Shown one piece after another: positions 14,558 to 23,756 of a stretch of DNA of 64,000 bases. The notes beneath the pieces were generated by a model that saw only the letters and a program-made list of their open reading frames with translations, had not been told where the DNA came from and searched no databases. Position 1 is the stretch's first letter. Every line of letters starts with the position of its first letter. Position numbers and translations under genes: made by a program. The DNA lies in contig CAJUKP010000007.1 of assembly GCA_910587165.1 (NCBI GenBank), positions 68,118-132,117 on the forward strand. Direction: 5' to 3'. The stretch is from an uncultured Duncaniella sp. Its GTDB lineage: Bacteria > Bacteroidota > Bacteroidia > Bacteroidales > Muribaculaceae.

Positions 14558-17500
14558 ATGAAGAACATTTGTTTTCAAATGAGTCGGAAAGTGTGGCTTG
14601 CCGCCCTGCTGGCAGTATGCTTTGCTTTCCCCGCTTTAGCGCAGAAGATCACGGTGACCGGCACCGTGATAGACCCGGAGGGTGAACCTCTGATCGGCGC
14701 AAGTGTGCTCGTACAGGGCGAAACAATGGGCACGGCCACCGACCTCGACGGCCGCTACTCGCTGTCAGTCCCTGCCGACGGCACACTGGTATTCTCATAC
14801 GTGGGCTACGAGACCCAGGAGATCGCCGTGAACAACCGCACCGTCATTGATGTGACCATGTCCGAAAACTCAGTGATGCTCGGCGAGGTTGTGGCCATCG
14901 GCTACGGCGTGGTTAAGAAGAGCGACGCCACCGGATCGGTGGCAGTGATCAAGCCCGATGACATCGAGGCCGGTATAGCCACCACGGCATCCGATATGCT
15001 TGTGGGCGCGAGCCCCGGCGTGGTTGTCACCACCAACGGCGGTAATCCCACCGGCGGCGCCACCATCCGTATCCGCGGCGGCGCATCGCTCTCGGCATCC
15101 AACGACCCCCTCATCGTGATCGACGGTGTGCCCATGAACAGCCAGTCGATGGCCGGAGGCACAAATGCCCTCACCATGGTGTCGCCCGACAATATCGAGT
15201 CAATGACCATCCTCAAGGATGCCTCCGCCACCGCCATCTACGGTAGCCGTGCGTCCAACGGTGTGATCATCATCACCACCAAGAAGGGTCAGAGCGGACG
15301 TCCGCAGGTCAACTTCTCGGCCAACTTCCACATCGCCACCGCGCGCAAGACTCTCGATCTCATGGACGGCAACCAGCTCCGTGACTTCGTGAACAACTAT
15401 AACAATGATAAGGCAAAGGCCAATCTCAACGCTCCGTTCATCTCCGAGGAGGAGGCCGCAAAGATCAACACCGACTGGCAGAAAGAGGTGCTCCGCACTG
15501 TCTTCTCCCACGACTACTCGCTCAGTGTAGGCGGTCAGGCCGGCTGGCTCCCCTATCGTGTGAGCGCCACTTTCAACGACTCCAAGGGTATCGTGAAGAC
15601 TTCGGAGATGAAGCGTACCACCGTGGGCTTCAACCTCAGTCCCAAGTTCTTCAACGGACTTCTCTCGGTCAACGCCAACGTCAACGGCACATACGTTGAC
15701 TCCCAGGAGGCCGATATGGGCGCCATCGGTGCAGCCACCACATTCTCGCCCACACTCCCCGTCCGTACCAACTACAGCACTGCCGACGCTCTCGGCAACC
15801 CCGTGTCGCCCATCTACAACGGCTATACCAATATCTTCGCCAACGGTGCGCCCGAGACCAATGCCGGACAGAACCCCGTGCAGCTCCTCAACGACCAGAG
15901 CAAGCGCGGCAAGGTGTGGTCGTCGACAGGCAACCTGCAGATCGACTATGCCCTGCACTTCCTTCCCGAGCTCCACTTCAACCTCAACCTCGGCTATCAG
16001 GTGAGCAAGAACACCTGGACCGATATCGTGAACCAGAACTCCATCATGGCCTGGCGCGGCAACTACAAGGACGGTGCCGGAACACGTCACCACAAGTATG
16101 AGCTGCAGCGCAACACCCTGCTCGACTTCTATGTGAACTACCGCAAGGATTTCGAGGCCATCAAGAGCAACCTCGACGTGATGGCCGGTTACTCATGGCA
16201 GCACTTCGACTATCATGGCCGCGAGCAGACGCTCATCAACACCCTCGGCTACAATATGGCGTTTGCCGGAAGCAGCTGGACCCTCAACGAAGATCCCGCC
16301 ACCGCCGACCATATCGGACATTCGTATAACAACGTGCCCATGACCAAATGGGCCGGCCCGCAGCAGCTCATCTCCTTCTTCGGACGTGTCAACTACACCT
16401 TCGACGACACCTATCTGCTCACATTCACCCTCCGCGACGATGCCTCCTCACGTTTCGCCAAGAACAACCGCTGGGGTCTCTTCCCCTCGCTGGCTCTCGG
16501 CTGGAAGATCATCAATATGCCCTTCATGGAATCAACACGCGACTGGTGGAACGACCTCAAGCTCCGTCTCGGCTGGGGTGTGACCGGCCAGCAGCAGGTA
16601 TCGGGCCTCTTCCCCTACATGGCCACCTACACCGTGTCGACTCCCCCCTTCCAGTATCTCGACCCCTCCGGCTCAGGCCAGTGGATCAACGCCCTCTATC
16701 CCAAGGCCTACGATCCCGACATCAAGTGGGAGGAGACCACCACATGGAACGTCGGTCTTGACTTCGCTTTCCTCAACAACCGCATCACCGTGGCTGCCGA
16801 CTGGTACAAGCGTACCACCAAGGACCTTCTGGCATTCGTCCCCACCGGCGGCATGAACACCTCCAACTATTTCGACCGCAACATCGGCTCGCTCGATAAC
16901 ACCGGTGTCGAATTCACAGCCACCGCCCGTCCCGTCGTGACCAACGATTTCACCTGGACAACCGGTGTCAACATCGCCTACAACAAGAACAAGATCACCA
17001 AACTCACCGGTGACTCTGAGACCTCGCAGATCGAGGCTGCCGGAACCCCCTCCGGAACAGGCGGCGGTCTGCAATATCATCTCGTGGGACATCCTGCCAA
17101 CTCATTCTACGTGTACGAGCAGGTGTATGACAAGAACGGCAACCCTGTCGAGGGCCAGTATGTGGATCAGAACGCCGACGGTGTGATCAACGACGCCGAC
17201 CGTATCGTCTACCACTCGCCCGATCCCAAGTGGACAATCTCCTGGAACAACAACTTCAACTACAAGAACTGGGATCTCGGCATCGTGCTCCGCGCCAATC
17301 TTGGCAACTATGTCTACAACAACCCCCGCTTTGAGCGCACCCGTCCCGTCAACAACCTCTACGGCTATCAGCTCAACAACCTGATGGCAGGTGAATATCT
17401 CTTCACCAGCGTGGCCCCGAGCGCTGTCAGCAGCTACTATGTGGAGAATGCCTCCTTCCTGCGCTGCGACAACATCACCCTGGGCTACACCCTGAACAAT

Positions 17501-17662
17501 GTGCTCAAGGATGCCCTGAAGCTCCGCTTCTATGCAGCCGTGCAGAATCCCTTCGTGATCACCAAGTACAAGGGTCTCGACCCCGAGGTGAGCGGCGGTA
17601 TCGACAACGATGTATATCCCCGTCCCGTCACCTGCACATTCGGCGTTGTCGCCACTTTCTAA
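14558..17662 (+). CDS. SusC/RagA-family TonB-dependent outer-membrane transporter
   Basis: 1034 residues. Signal peptide ending ALAQ (about 29), carboxypeptidase-D-like regulatory domain (about 32-110: VTGTVIDPEGEPLIGASVLVQG), plug domain with RIRGGASLSASNDPLIVIDGVP and the SusC signature SATAIYGSRASNGVIIITTKKG, then a long beta-barrel ending in TFGVVATF, whose final Phe suits barrel insertion. It forms the membrane channel beneath the SusD lid and imports glycans with TonB energy. It is the first gene of the operon and is followed by SusD after 30 nt. Length is normal. The glycan cannot be predicted. Confidence 0.97.
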   Translation: MKNICFQMSRKVWLAALLAVCFAFPALAQKITVTGTVIDPEGEPLIGASVLVQGETMGTATDLDGRYSLSVPADGTLVFSYVGYETQEIAVNNRTVIDVTMSENSVMLGEVVAIGYGVVKKSDATGSVAVIKPDDIEAGIATTASDMLVGASPGVVVTTNGGNPTGGATIRIRGGASLSASNDPLIVIDGVPMNSQSMAGGTNALTMVSPDNIESMTILKDASATAIYGSRASNGVIIITTKKGQSGRPQVNFSANFHIATARKTLDLMDGNQLRDFVNNYNNDKAKANLNAPFISEEEAAKINTDWQKEVLRTVFSHDYSLSVGGQAGWLPYRVSATFNDSKGIVKTSEMKRTTVGFNLSPKFFNGLLSVNANVNGTYVDSQEADMGAIGAATTFSPTLPVRTNYSTADALGNPVSPIYNGYTNIFANGAPETNAGQNPVQLLNDQSKRGKVWSSTGNLQIDYALHFLPELHFNLNLGYQVSKNTWTDIVNQNSIMAWRGNYKDGAGTRHHKYELQRNTLLDFYVNYRKDFEAIKSNLDVMAGYSWQHFDYHGREQTLINTLGYNMAFAGSSWTLNEDPATADHIGHSYNNVPMTKWAGPQQLISFFGRVNYTFDDTYLLTFTLRDDASSRFAKNNRWGLFPSLALGWKIINMPFMESTRDWWNDLKLRLGWGVTGQQQVSGLFPYMATYTVSTPPFQYLDPSGSGQWINALYPKAYDPDIKWEETTTWNVGLDFAFLNNRITVAADWYKRTTKDLLAFVPTGGMNTSNYFDRNIGSLDNTGVEFTATARPVVTNDFTWTTGVNIAYNKNKITKLTGDSETSQIEAAGTPSGTGGGLQYHLVGHPANSFYVYEQVYDKNGNPVEGQYVDQNADGVINDADRIVYHSPDPKWTISWNNNFNYKNWDLGIVLRANLGNYVYNNPRFERTRPVNNLYGYQLNNLMAGEYLFTSVAPSAVSSYYVENASFLRCDNITLGYTLNNVLKDALKLRFYAAVQNPFVITKYKGLDPEVSGGIDNDVYPRPVTCTFGVVATF

Positions 17663-17692
17663 CAAGTACCCAACAACAACAACTCTGATTCA

Positions 17693-19516
17693 ATGAAAAG
17701 ATTCAATAAATATTTCATCTCGATGGGCATCGCGGCCTCGGCGTTGGCAATGGGCTCCTGTGTGGGCGACCTTGACCTGCTTCCGTCCGATCCCCGCGAA
17801 ATCACAGCCGCCGACTTCGCCAAGGACCCCGAGGGCTACATGAACTCCGTGCTTGCCGACGTGTATATGCAATTCGCCACCTACGGCGCCAACGGCACAG
17901 CGTCGGTCCACAACTTCGACGGCGGTATGTCGACTTTCCAGCGTGCCATCTTCAATCTCGAGGAGATACCCACCGACGAGGCCAACTGGCTTCCTCAGGA
18001 CGATGTCGACTTCGCCACACTCCAGTATGGCACCGTGGCTCCCAACAACAAGGTGCTCGTGGGTACCTACGGCCGTCTGGTGATCAACATCTCGCTCTGT
18101 AATGACTTCATCCAGACAGTCAACAATGGCTACTTCAAGCTCAACACCCCCGAGCTCCAGGCCATGGCCGACGACTATATGCGCCAGTGCCGCATCCTGC
18201 GCGGAGGCTGCTACTACTATATGCTCTCCCTGTTCGGCAATGTCCCCTATGCCGACGAGAACTCCACCATCGGCGCCGTGGCTCCCCAGCTTCCCCGTGC
18301 CGAGGTGTTCGAGCGTGTGGTGGCCGATCTCGAGAAGGTGTCCGAGTCCTACGCATCCAAGCCTGCCACAACCCACTGGGGTTTCGTCGGTCAGGATGTC
18401 TGCGACGCTATCCTTGCCAAGCTTTATCTCAATGCCGAGCTCTTCACCGGCACACCCCAGTGGAACAAGTGTCTTGAGAAGGCCAATGCCGTGATCAACC
18501 GCCTGAAAGGTCCCGGTTTCCACGGTTCGGGTCTCGCCGAGCACTACCACAACCTCTTCGCCGCCAACAACCGCGACTATGCCATCGGTGGCGCCAACGC
18601 TGTCAACGAGAACATCTGGGTGATCCCCTCCAGCGAGTCCAACCTCAAGAACTTTGCCGGTTCCACTCTGCTCATCGAGGGCTTCATCGCCTCTCAGGGT
18701 GTTCAGGAGACTCTCTTCGAGCCCAACCGCGACGATTTCGAGAAGGAAGCCGACTATAAGAAGGCCCTCGAGAAGTTCAACAAGGCCAAGGATTGGGAGA
18801 AGACAGTGTCATATACCTTCAACGGCATTGACTATTCGTTCAATCCCGAGAGCGAGGGATGCTGCATCAACACATGGTATAATGTGGCACAGTCAGGCTG
18901 GAAGTGTATGACCGCCCGCGAGGAGTTTGTCGACAAGTTCGAATGGCTCGATCCCGAGTGCTCGCAGTCCGAAGATATCCGCGTTAAGAACTGGATGACC
19001 TCGTTCTTCGGTTTCAGTAAGGCAAACGAGGCTCTTGACCAGACACATTACGGCTCCAACGGCTATCTGCCCCTCAAGTACACCAACTACAGACTCGACG
19101 CCAACGGCGAGGTGATGGATACCCCCAAGGGTCAGGACTGCGCCGATGCCGACTATGTGGTGATCCGTCTGGCCGAGATGTATCTCACCGCCGCCGAGGC
19201 CATACTCCACGGAGCAGGTGAGAAGAACACCGCTCTGGTCTATGTCAACTACGTGCGCCAGCGTGCCGGTCTCGCTCCCTGGGTGAGCGCCGATCTCACA
19301 CTCGATACACTTCTCGACGAGCGTGCCCGCGAGCTCTACACAGAGAACTGCCGCCGCACCGACCTGCTGCGCTACGGCAAGTATCTCTCCGGCTACACCT
19401 GGAGCTGGAAGGGTGGCGTGCGCGAAGGTGCCGACCTGCCCGCATCCGCCGCTCTCTATCCTCTGCCCAGCACCGTGGTCAACCTGGCCGGCTATGAGCA
19501 GAACCCCGGTTACTAA
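17693..19516 (+). CDS. SusD/RagB-family nutrient-binding lipoprotein
   Basis: 607 residues. The lipoprotein signal ends ALAMGSC, with Cys23 followed by VGDLD. The SusD fold is recognisable from the N-terminal FNLEEIPTDEANWLP region, helical TPR-like segments (MRQCRILRGGCYYYMLSLFGN) and the C-terminal VIRLAEMYLTAAEAI and LDTLLDERARELYTENCRRTDLLRYGK, which are family hallmarks. It is the surface lid that captures the glycan for the SusC channel encoded just upstream. Confidence 0.97.
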   Translation: MKRFNKYFISMGIAASALAMGSCVGDLDLLPSDPREITAADFAKDPEGYMNSVLADVYMQFATYGANGTASVHNFDGGMSTFQRAIFNLEEIPTDEANWLPQDDVDFATLQYGTVAPNNKVLVGTYGRLVINISLCNDFIQTVNNGYFKLNTPELQAMADDYMRQCRILRGGCYYYMLSLFGNVPYADENSTIGAVAPQLPRAEVFERVVADLEKVSESYASKPATTHWGFVGQDVCDAILAKLYLNAELFTGTPQWNKCLEKANAVINRLKGPGFHGSGLAEHYHNLFAANNRDYAIGGANAVNENIWVIPSSESNLKNFAGSTLLIEGFIASQGVQETLFEPNRDDFEKEADYKKALEKFNKAKDWEKTVSYTFNGIDYSFNPESEGCCINTWYNVAQSGWKCMTAREEFVDKFEWLDPECSQSEDIRVKNWMTSFFGFSKANEALDQTHYGSNGYLPLKYTNYRLDANGEVMDTPKGQDCADADYVVIRLAEMYLTAAEAILHGAGEKNTALVYVNYVRQRAGLAPWVSADLTLDTLLDERARELYTENCRRTDLLRYGKYLSGYTWSWKGGVREGADLPASAALYPLPSTVVNLAGYEQNPGY

Positions 19517-19557
19517 TCAACCCCCTCACACAACCCAAACAAATTTAGTCTTTCACA

Positions 19558-20889
19558 ATGAAAAAACTATATATCTTCGCGGCTATCGCTGCCACGGCCC
19601 TTGGCTTCACTGCGTGTGAGGACGACAAGGAACCCGTCTACAGCCAGCCCACAGAGTTTGTGCTCAACACACCCCCGATGTCAGGCCAGACCACCATCCT
19701 GCAGAAGGGAGATCTGGTGAACTTCACCTGCACCCAGCCCAACTACGGTGTGTCGCTCATCACCACCTACGTGATCGACGTGACCTCAGCCGATGAGTTT
19801 GTCGAGGCTGCGGAGGGTACTGACGAGACTCCTGCCGTAGAGGCCAACTACAAGACCATCAGCCCCGCGGAGGCCAATCAGGCCAATTTCAACATCAAGG
19901 CCGAGGATCTCTCCAAGGCACTCCTGTTGCTTGACGGAATCGAGGGCTATTCTTCCTATCCCAAGGACGCCGATCCCATCTATGAGGATGTGAAGGTGCG
20001 CTGCCGCGCTTACCTCAACGGTATCGAGGGTAGCGAGATCGCCTCGAATGTGGTGACAATGGCAGGAATCCAGGTCTACAATCCCTATCCCGCCGTTCCA
20101 CGTTTCATCTATCTCGTTGGTAATCCGTCATGTAATGATGCCGGTCAGTGGGTAGAGCCTTCGAAAGGTAATGCGAAACATTACGAGGCATGGGCTATCG
20201 AGGAGACCGGTGTCGGCACCGATGTCTACAACGGCTCTCTCGTGATCCCGGAAGGGGAGCAGTATTTCCGCTTCTATCTCGGTCTCGAAGGCTGGGGCGG
20301 CGATAACGCTCTTCCCTCGATCGGCCCGAAGGGTGTCGACGGTGAAAATGACCCCATCGACATCACAGCCGAACCCCAGACCTACAAGGCTGTTCCCGGC
20401 AAGGGCTCATGGTTCACCTCGGCCTCGTTCCCCGGCGGAGCGGTGACCTTCACCCTCGACATGACCGTGGCCGACGACTGGAAGCTCACCGTAGCATTCG
20501 GCGAGGTGGTCAAGGAAAGCTATGTATATCTCTGCGGCGACTTCTCAGACTCTTTCAACTGGGCTACTCCTGATGAAACCAACGCATCTGTCTATGAGAA
20601 CTGGAGTCTTGTGGACCGCGGCAACACCGGCATCTACACCAATACCTTCGATCTGGAAGCCCACGACATCTACTTCCGTGTCTATCCCGAGCTGACCGGA
20701 TGGGGTGCGACACCCTACTCGGCAGATGCCACAGGCGCGAATGTCGATGTCACACTCAGCCAGGCATACGAGTATGTGACCGGCGAAGGATGCTGGCACT
20801 TCAACTGGACCGGAGGTGAGGTGACATTCACTCTCGACACCAAAACCGGCACCATGACAGTGACACCCGGAGCCACCATGACCGAGTGA
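19558..20889 (+). CDS. SusE-like surface glycan-binding lipoprotein
   Basis: 443 residues. Lipoprotein signal with Cys20 followed by EDDKE, an acidic stretch of the kind that exports Bacteroidota lipoproteins to the cell surface. The first ~115 residues (EFVLNTPPMSGQTTIL, LVNFTCTQPNYG) are a SusE N-terminal domain; two related C-terminal beta-sandwich units follow (about 185-305 and 315-440; YIYLVGN-like and YVYLCGDFSD starts, each ending in VTFTLD), probably starch-binding-like modules. Third gene of the operon; likely retains glycan at the surface. Confidence 0.87.
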   Translation: MKKLYIFAAIAATALGFTACEDDKEPVYSQPTEFVLNTPPMSGQTTILQKGDLVNFTCTQPNYGVSLITTYVIDVTSADEFVEAAEGTDETPAVEANYKTISPAEANQANFNIKAEDLSKALLLLDGIEGYSSYPKDADPIYEDVKVRCRAYLNGIEGSEIASNVVTMAGIQVYNPYPAVPRFIYLVGNPSCNDAGQWVEPSKGNAKHYEAWAIEETGVGTDVYNGSLVIPEGEQYFRFYLGLEGWGGDNALPSIGPKGVDGENDPIDITAEPQTYKAVPGKGSWFTSASFPGGAVTFTLDMTVADDWKLTVAFGEVVKESYVYLCGDFSDSFNWATPDETNASVYENWSLVDRGNTGIYTNTFDLEAHDIYFRVYPELTGWGATPYSADATGANVDVTLSQAYEYVTGEGCWHFNWTGGEVTFTLDTKTGTMTVTPGATMTE

Positions 20890-20979
20890 GACAAAGAAAA
20901 ACGCTAACCAAGGCAGTGGCGGCCTGAAGCGCCGCCACCGCCTGAAAGAAACAACATACCAACTATCATCCTGACAAGA

Positions 20980-22464
20980 ATGAAAAAGACAGCATTATTC
21001 TCCATATTCGCTCTCGGACTTGCGATGGTGTCGTGTGAGGATTTCGACTATCCCAACCCTCCGGCGCAATCCAATGAGCAGCTCCCTGTACTCGATGCAT
21101 CGGGTGTGGCTGTGTCGCCCGTGATCGCCGGCCAGACCATCGACCTCAAGACTCTCTCGGAGGCCGGTCAGACCGTGACGCTCGGCAAACTCGACGCCAC
21201 AGGTGAATTTGACGCGGCCCTCTATGACTTCAGTTTCGCAGCCGAGATGGCCGGCGATGAAAGTTTCAACGGGGCAGTGGCCATTGCCACCCGGACCGTC
21301 TCCAACGAGGCCAAGGTGTCGCCCGACGATATTGACGCTGCTTTCAAGACCGTCTTCCAGACCATCGACCCCGCCGCAAGGACCGCATGGTTCCGCCTGA
21401 AAGCCTACGCACAGAACAAGGAGACAGGCACAAAGTATCGCATCAATGGCGAGAAGGTGTTCTATGCCGCCCAGAATATCGAGGTGGTACCGTTCGCTCC
21501 CGATTTCACCGTGGAGGAGAAATACTATATCATAGGTACATCCACCGACGATCAGATCAAGTCCGAGGGCGCCATCCTCATGTCTAACGGCGGTGGTTCG
21601 CCCTACGACAAACACTCGTTCACCGCATTCGTAGAAGTGACAGCCGCACAGGCTCAGGCCGGTTACAATTGGGCTGTCGTGCCCGAGTCGACCATGGCCG
21701 CCGGAAGCGGTGTCGTGATGGCTCCCACATTCGAATATGTCGGCGAATCCAAGAAGGGCTATCTCAGCGACCAGACATCACTCGGAAACTGGAACACCAT
21801 CTATGCCGAGGGTAAATATCTGGTGACTGTGGATGTGAAGGCCAATGCCGGCGGATATTATGATTTCTCCTACTTCGAGACATTTGATTTCCTCTACACC
21901 CCCGGCGGAAGCAACAACTGGACGCCTGCCGCGTCGCAGCCGCTCTTCACCTCCAACTACACCAACTTCACCGGCTATGCCTACCTCAACGGCGAGTTCA
22001 AGCTCTCGAAGGCTCCCGATTGGAATCATGGTGACTTCGGCGGCGATGCTGACGGCAACCTCACCGTTGGCGGCGGCAACCTTCCCGGTCCCGACCCCGC
22101 AGGCCTCTACTGGATCGAAGCTGACATCATCGAGATGAGCTACAAGCTCACGCATATCTCGACCTACGGAATCATCGGCAATGCCACCACCGGAGGCTGG
22201 GACGCATCGGTAGCCATGACTCCGAGCGAGGATTTCCTCAAGTGGACCCTCTCCACCGAGCTGAAGGCCGGCGAGATGAAGTTCCGCGCCAATGATGCCT
22301 GGGATATTGATCTCGGTGGTCTCGGTGAAAACAACACTCCCCAGGAGCCTGTCCTTGAACTCAAGCACAAGGGCTCGAACATCGTGATCAACGATGCGGG
22401 CAATTATGACATCGTGCTGGATTTCTCGAAGTATCCCTATACCTGCACTCTCACCAAGAAGTAA
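20980..22464 (+). CDS. SusF/SusE-like surface lipoprotein
   Basis: 494 residues. Lipoprotein signal with Cys19 followed by EDFDYPNPP. An N-terminal Ig-like segment is followed by beta-sandwich modules with YYIIGTSTD, FDFLYTPGGSNNW and STYGIIGNATTGGWD starts, the last ending in YDIVLDFSKYPYTCTLTKK. This arrangement matches SusE/SusF-type outer-membrane glycan-binding proteins. Last gene of the operon, followed by a terminator; no glycoside hydrolase, lyase or regulator follows. Confidence 0.85.
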   Translation: MKKTALFSIFALGLAMVSCEDFDYPNPPAQSNEQLPVLDASGVAVSPVIAGQTIDLKTLSEAGQTVTLGKLDATGEFDAALYDFSFAAEMAGDESFNGAVAIATRTVSNEAKVSPDDIDAAFKTVFQTIDPAARTAWFRLKAYAQNKETGTKYRINGEKVFYAAQNIEVVPFAPDFTVEEKYYIIGTSTDDQIKSEGAILMSNGGGSPYDKHSFTAFVEVTAAQAQAGYNWAVVPESTMAAGSGVVMAPTFEYVGESKKGYLSDQTSLGNWNTIYAEGKYLVTVDVKANAGGYYDFSYFETFDFLYTPGGSNNWTPAASQPLFTSNYTNFTGYAYLNGEFKLSKAPDWNHGDFGGDADGNLTVGGGNLPGPDPAGLYWIEADIIEMSYKLTHISTYGIIGNATTGGWDASVAMTPSEDFLKWTLSTELKAGEMKFRANDAWDIDLGGLGENNTPQEPVLELKHKGSNIVINDAGNYDIVLDFSKYPYTCTLTKK

Positions 22465-22488
22465 AGAGACATAACACCCTCTGATAGC

Positions 22489-22538
22489 GCCGTCCGGCAA
22501 GGTCACCCATGTGAATGGGGCCATGCCGGACGGCTTTT
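22489..22538 (+). terminator. Terminator of the SusCDEF-type operon
   Basis: GCCGTCCGGCA (22489-22499) pairs with TGCCGGACGGC (22524-22534) over 11 bp, followed by TTTT. The loop contains a smaller stem. It lies 25 nt after the last stop codon. Confidence 0.88.
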
Positions 22539-22555
22539 ACTTATAATATCTTACG

Positions 22556-22774
22556 TTACAGCATTTCCCCTATCATGGGGATTATGGTCACTACGATGCC
22601 GATGGCCTCCAGTGCCAGCCCGAGTTTACGGCGGGACTTGAACCGACCGGCAAGAAGCCTCTGCTGAAGAGGGGTCATGACCCTTCTCTTCAACTCCCTG
22701 TACCATGCCACGGAGACCATGGCTCTGAGCACGGCACCAATGATAAATATGGCTATTCCGATGTAGATGAGCAT
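22556..22774 (-). CDS. Small membrane protein of unknown function
   Basis: 72 residues with two hydrophobic segments (about 2-20, LIYIGIAIFIIGAVLRAMV; and about 50-70, LGLALEAIGIVVTIIPMI) separated by a basic loop (RELKRRVMTPLQQRLLAGRFKSRRK). The charge pattern suggests both ends face the periplasm. It lies 48 nt below purU on the same strand, so it may share its transcript. No family is recognised. The membrane topology argues for a real gene. Confidence 0.65.
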   Translation of the reverse strand: MLIYIGIAIFIIGAVLRAMVSVAWYRELKRRVMTPLQQRLLAGRFKSRRKLGLALEAIGIVVTIIPMIGEML

Positions 22775-22822
22775 ATCATGCTAACATCGGAGTGTCACGA
22801 ATGGTTCTCGATGGGAGGTGTG

Positions 22823-23686
22823 TCAGCTGAAAACCACGGTCTTGTTTCCGTAGGTCAGGATCTTGCGCTGTATCTGCTTCTCGACCGCCCGCGAGAGGAC
22901 TATCTTCTCCAGATCGCGGCCTTTCTTCACGAGGTCGTCCACGGTGTCCTTGTGGGTTATTCTCACTATGTCCTGCTCGATTATCGGCCCTGCATCAAGC
23001 TCGGTTGTGACGTAGTGGCTTGTGGCGCCGATGAGCTTCACGCCTCTCTCGAAAGCCTGATGGTAGGGTTTGGCTCCGATGAAGGCGGGGAGAAACGAGT
23101 GGTGGATATTGATGATGCGGTTGGGGTAGCGGTTGATGAAATCCTCGGAGAGCACCTGCATATAGCGGGCGAGGACTATGAAGTCGATGTTGTGGCGCTC
23201 GAGCAGTTCGAATTCCTTCTGTTCCATCTCGGCCTTGTTGTCGCGGTTGACCGGAATCACTTCAAACGGGATGTTGAACTGTTTGCCCACGATTGCCAGA
23301 TCCGGATGGTTGGATATGATGAGCGGAATCTCCACAGCCCATTCCCCGGCTATGTATCGCGAGAGCAGGTCGTAGAGGCAGTGGGACATCTTTGACACGA
23401 ATATGGCCATACGCTGGCGGTGGGAGGTGAAGCTGAGCCGGTAGGTCAGTTCGTAGCGTGCGGCATAGAGCGTGTGGAAATACTCCTGCAATTTCTCTTT
23501 GGGGATAAGGAAATCGGCGAGGTCCCATTCGACACGCATATAGAAAATGCGGTTGACACGGTCGACGTATTGGTCGAGGTATAGGATATTGCCGCGGTTG
23601 GATGTTATGAATTCGGTGATGACGGCGATAATCCCGGGTTGGTCGGGGCAGTGCATTCTGAGCACTGCGGTGTCATTTTTTGCCAT
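22823..23686 (-). CDS. purU: Formyltetrahydrofolate deformylase
   Basis: 287 residues. An N-terminal ACT domain (about 6-85, LRMHCPDQPGIIAVITEFI) is followed by the formyltransferase fold with ISNHPDL, HHSFLPAF and LDAGPII, which hold the catalytic Asn, His and Asp. It splits 10-formyl-THF into formate and THF, balancing one-carbon units for purine synthesis. A TTG in frame at 23707 lies inside the -7 promoter box and cannot be the start; ATG 23686 is chosen. Confidence 0.95.
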   Translation of the reverse strand: MAKNDTAVLRMHCPDQPGIIAVITEFITSNRGNILYLDQYVDRVNRIFYMRVEWDLADFLIPKEKLQEYFHTLYAARYELTYRLSFTSHRQRMAIFVSKMSHCLYDLLSRYIAGEWAVEIPLIISNHPDLAIVGKQFNIPFEVIPVNRDNKAEMEQKEFELLERHNIDFIVLARYMQVLSEDFINRYPNRIINIHHSFLPAFIGAKPYHQAFERGVKLIGATSHYVTTELDAGPIIEQDIVRITHKDTVDDLVKKGRDLEKIVLSRAVEKQIQRKILTYGNKTVVFS

Positions 23687-23704
23687 TTCTGTAGATTTTG
23701 GTTG

Positions 23705-23712
23705 CAAAGTTA
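23705..23712 (-). promoter_or_regulatory. -7 promoter element of purU
   Basis: On the minus strand TAACTTTG matches the Bacteroidota -7 consensus, 18 nt from the ATG. No good -33 box is visible at the usual distance. Confidence 0.5.
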
Positions 23713-23756
23713 CACAATTTTTGCGAAAATCATAGAAATATGGGAGTTTGAAACCG

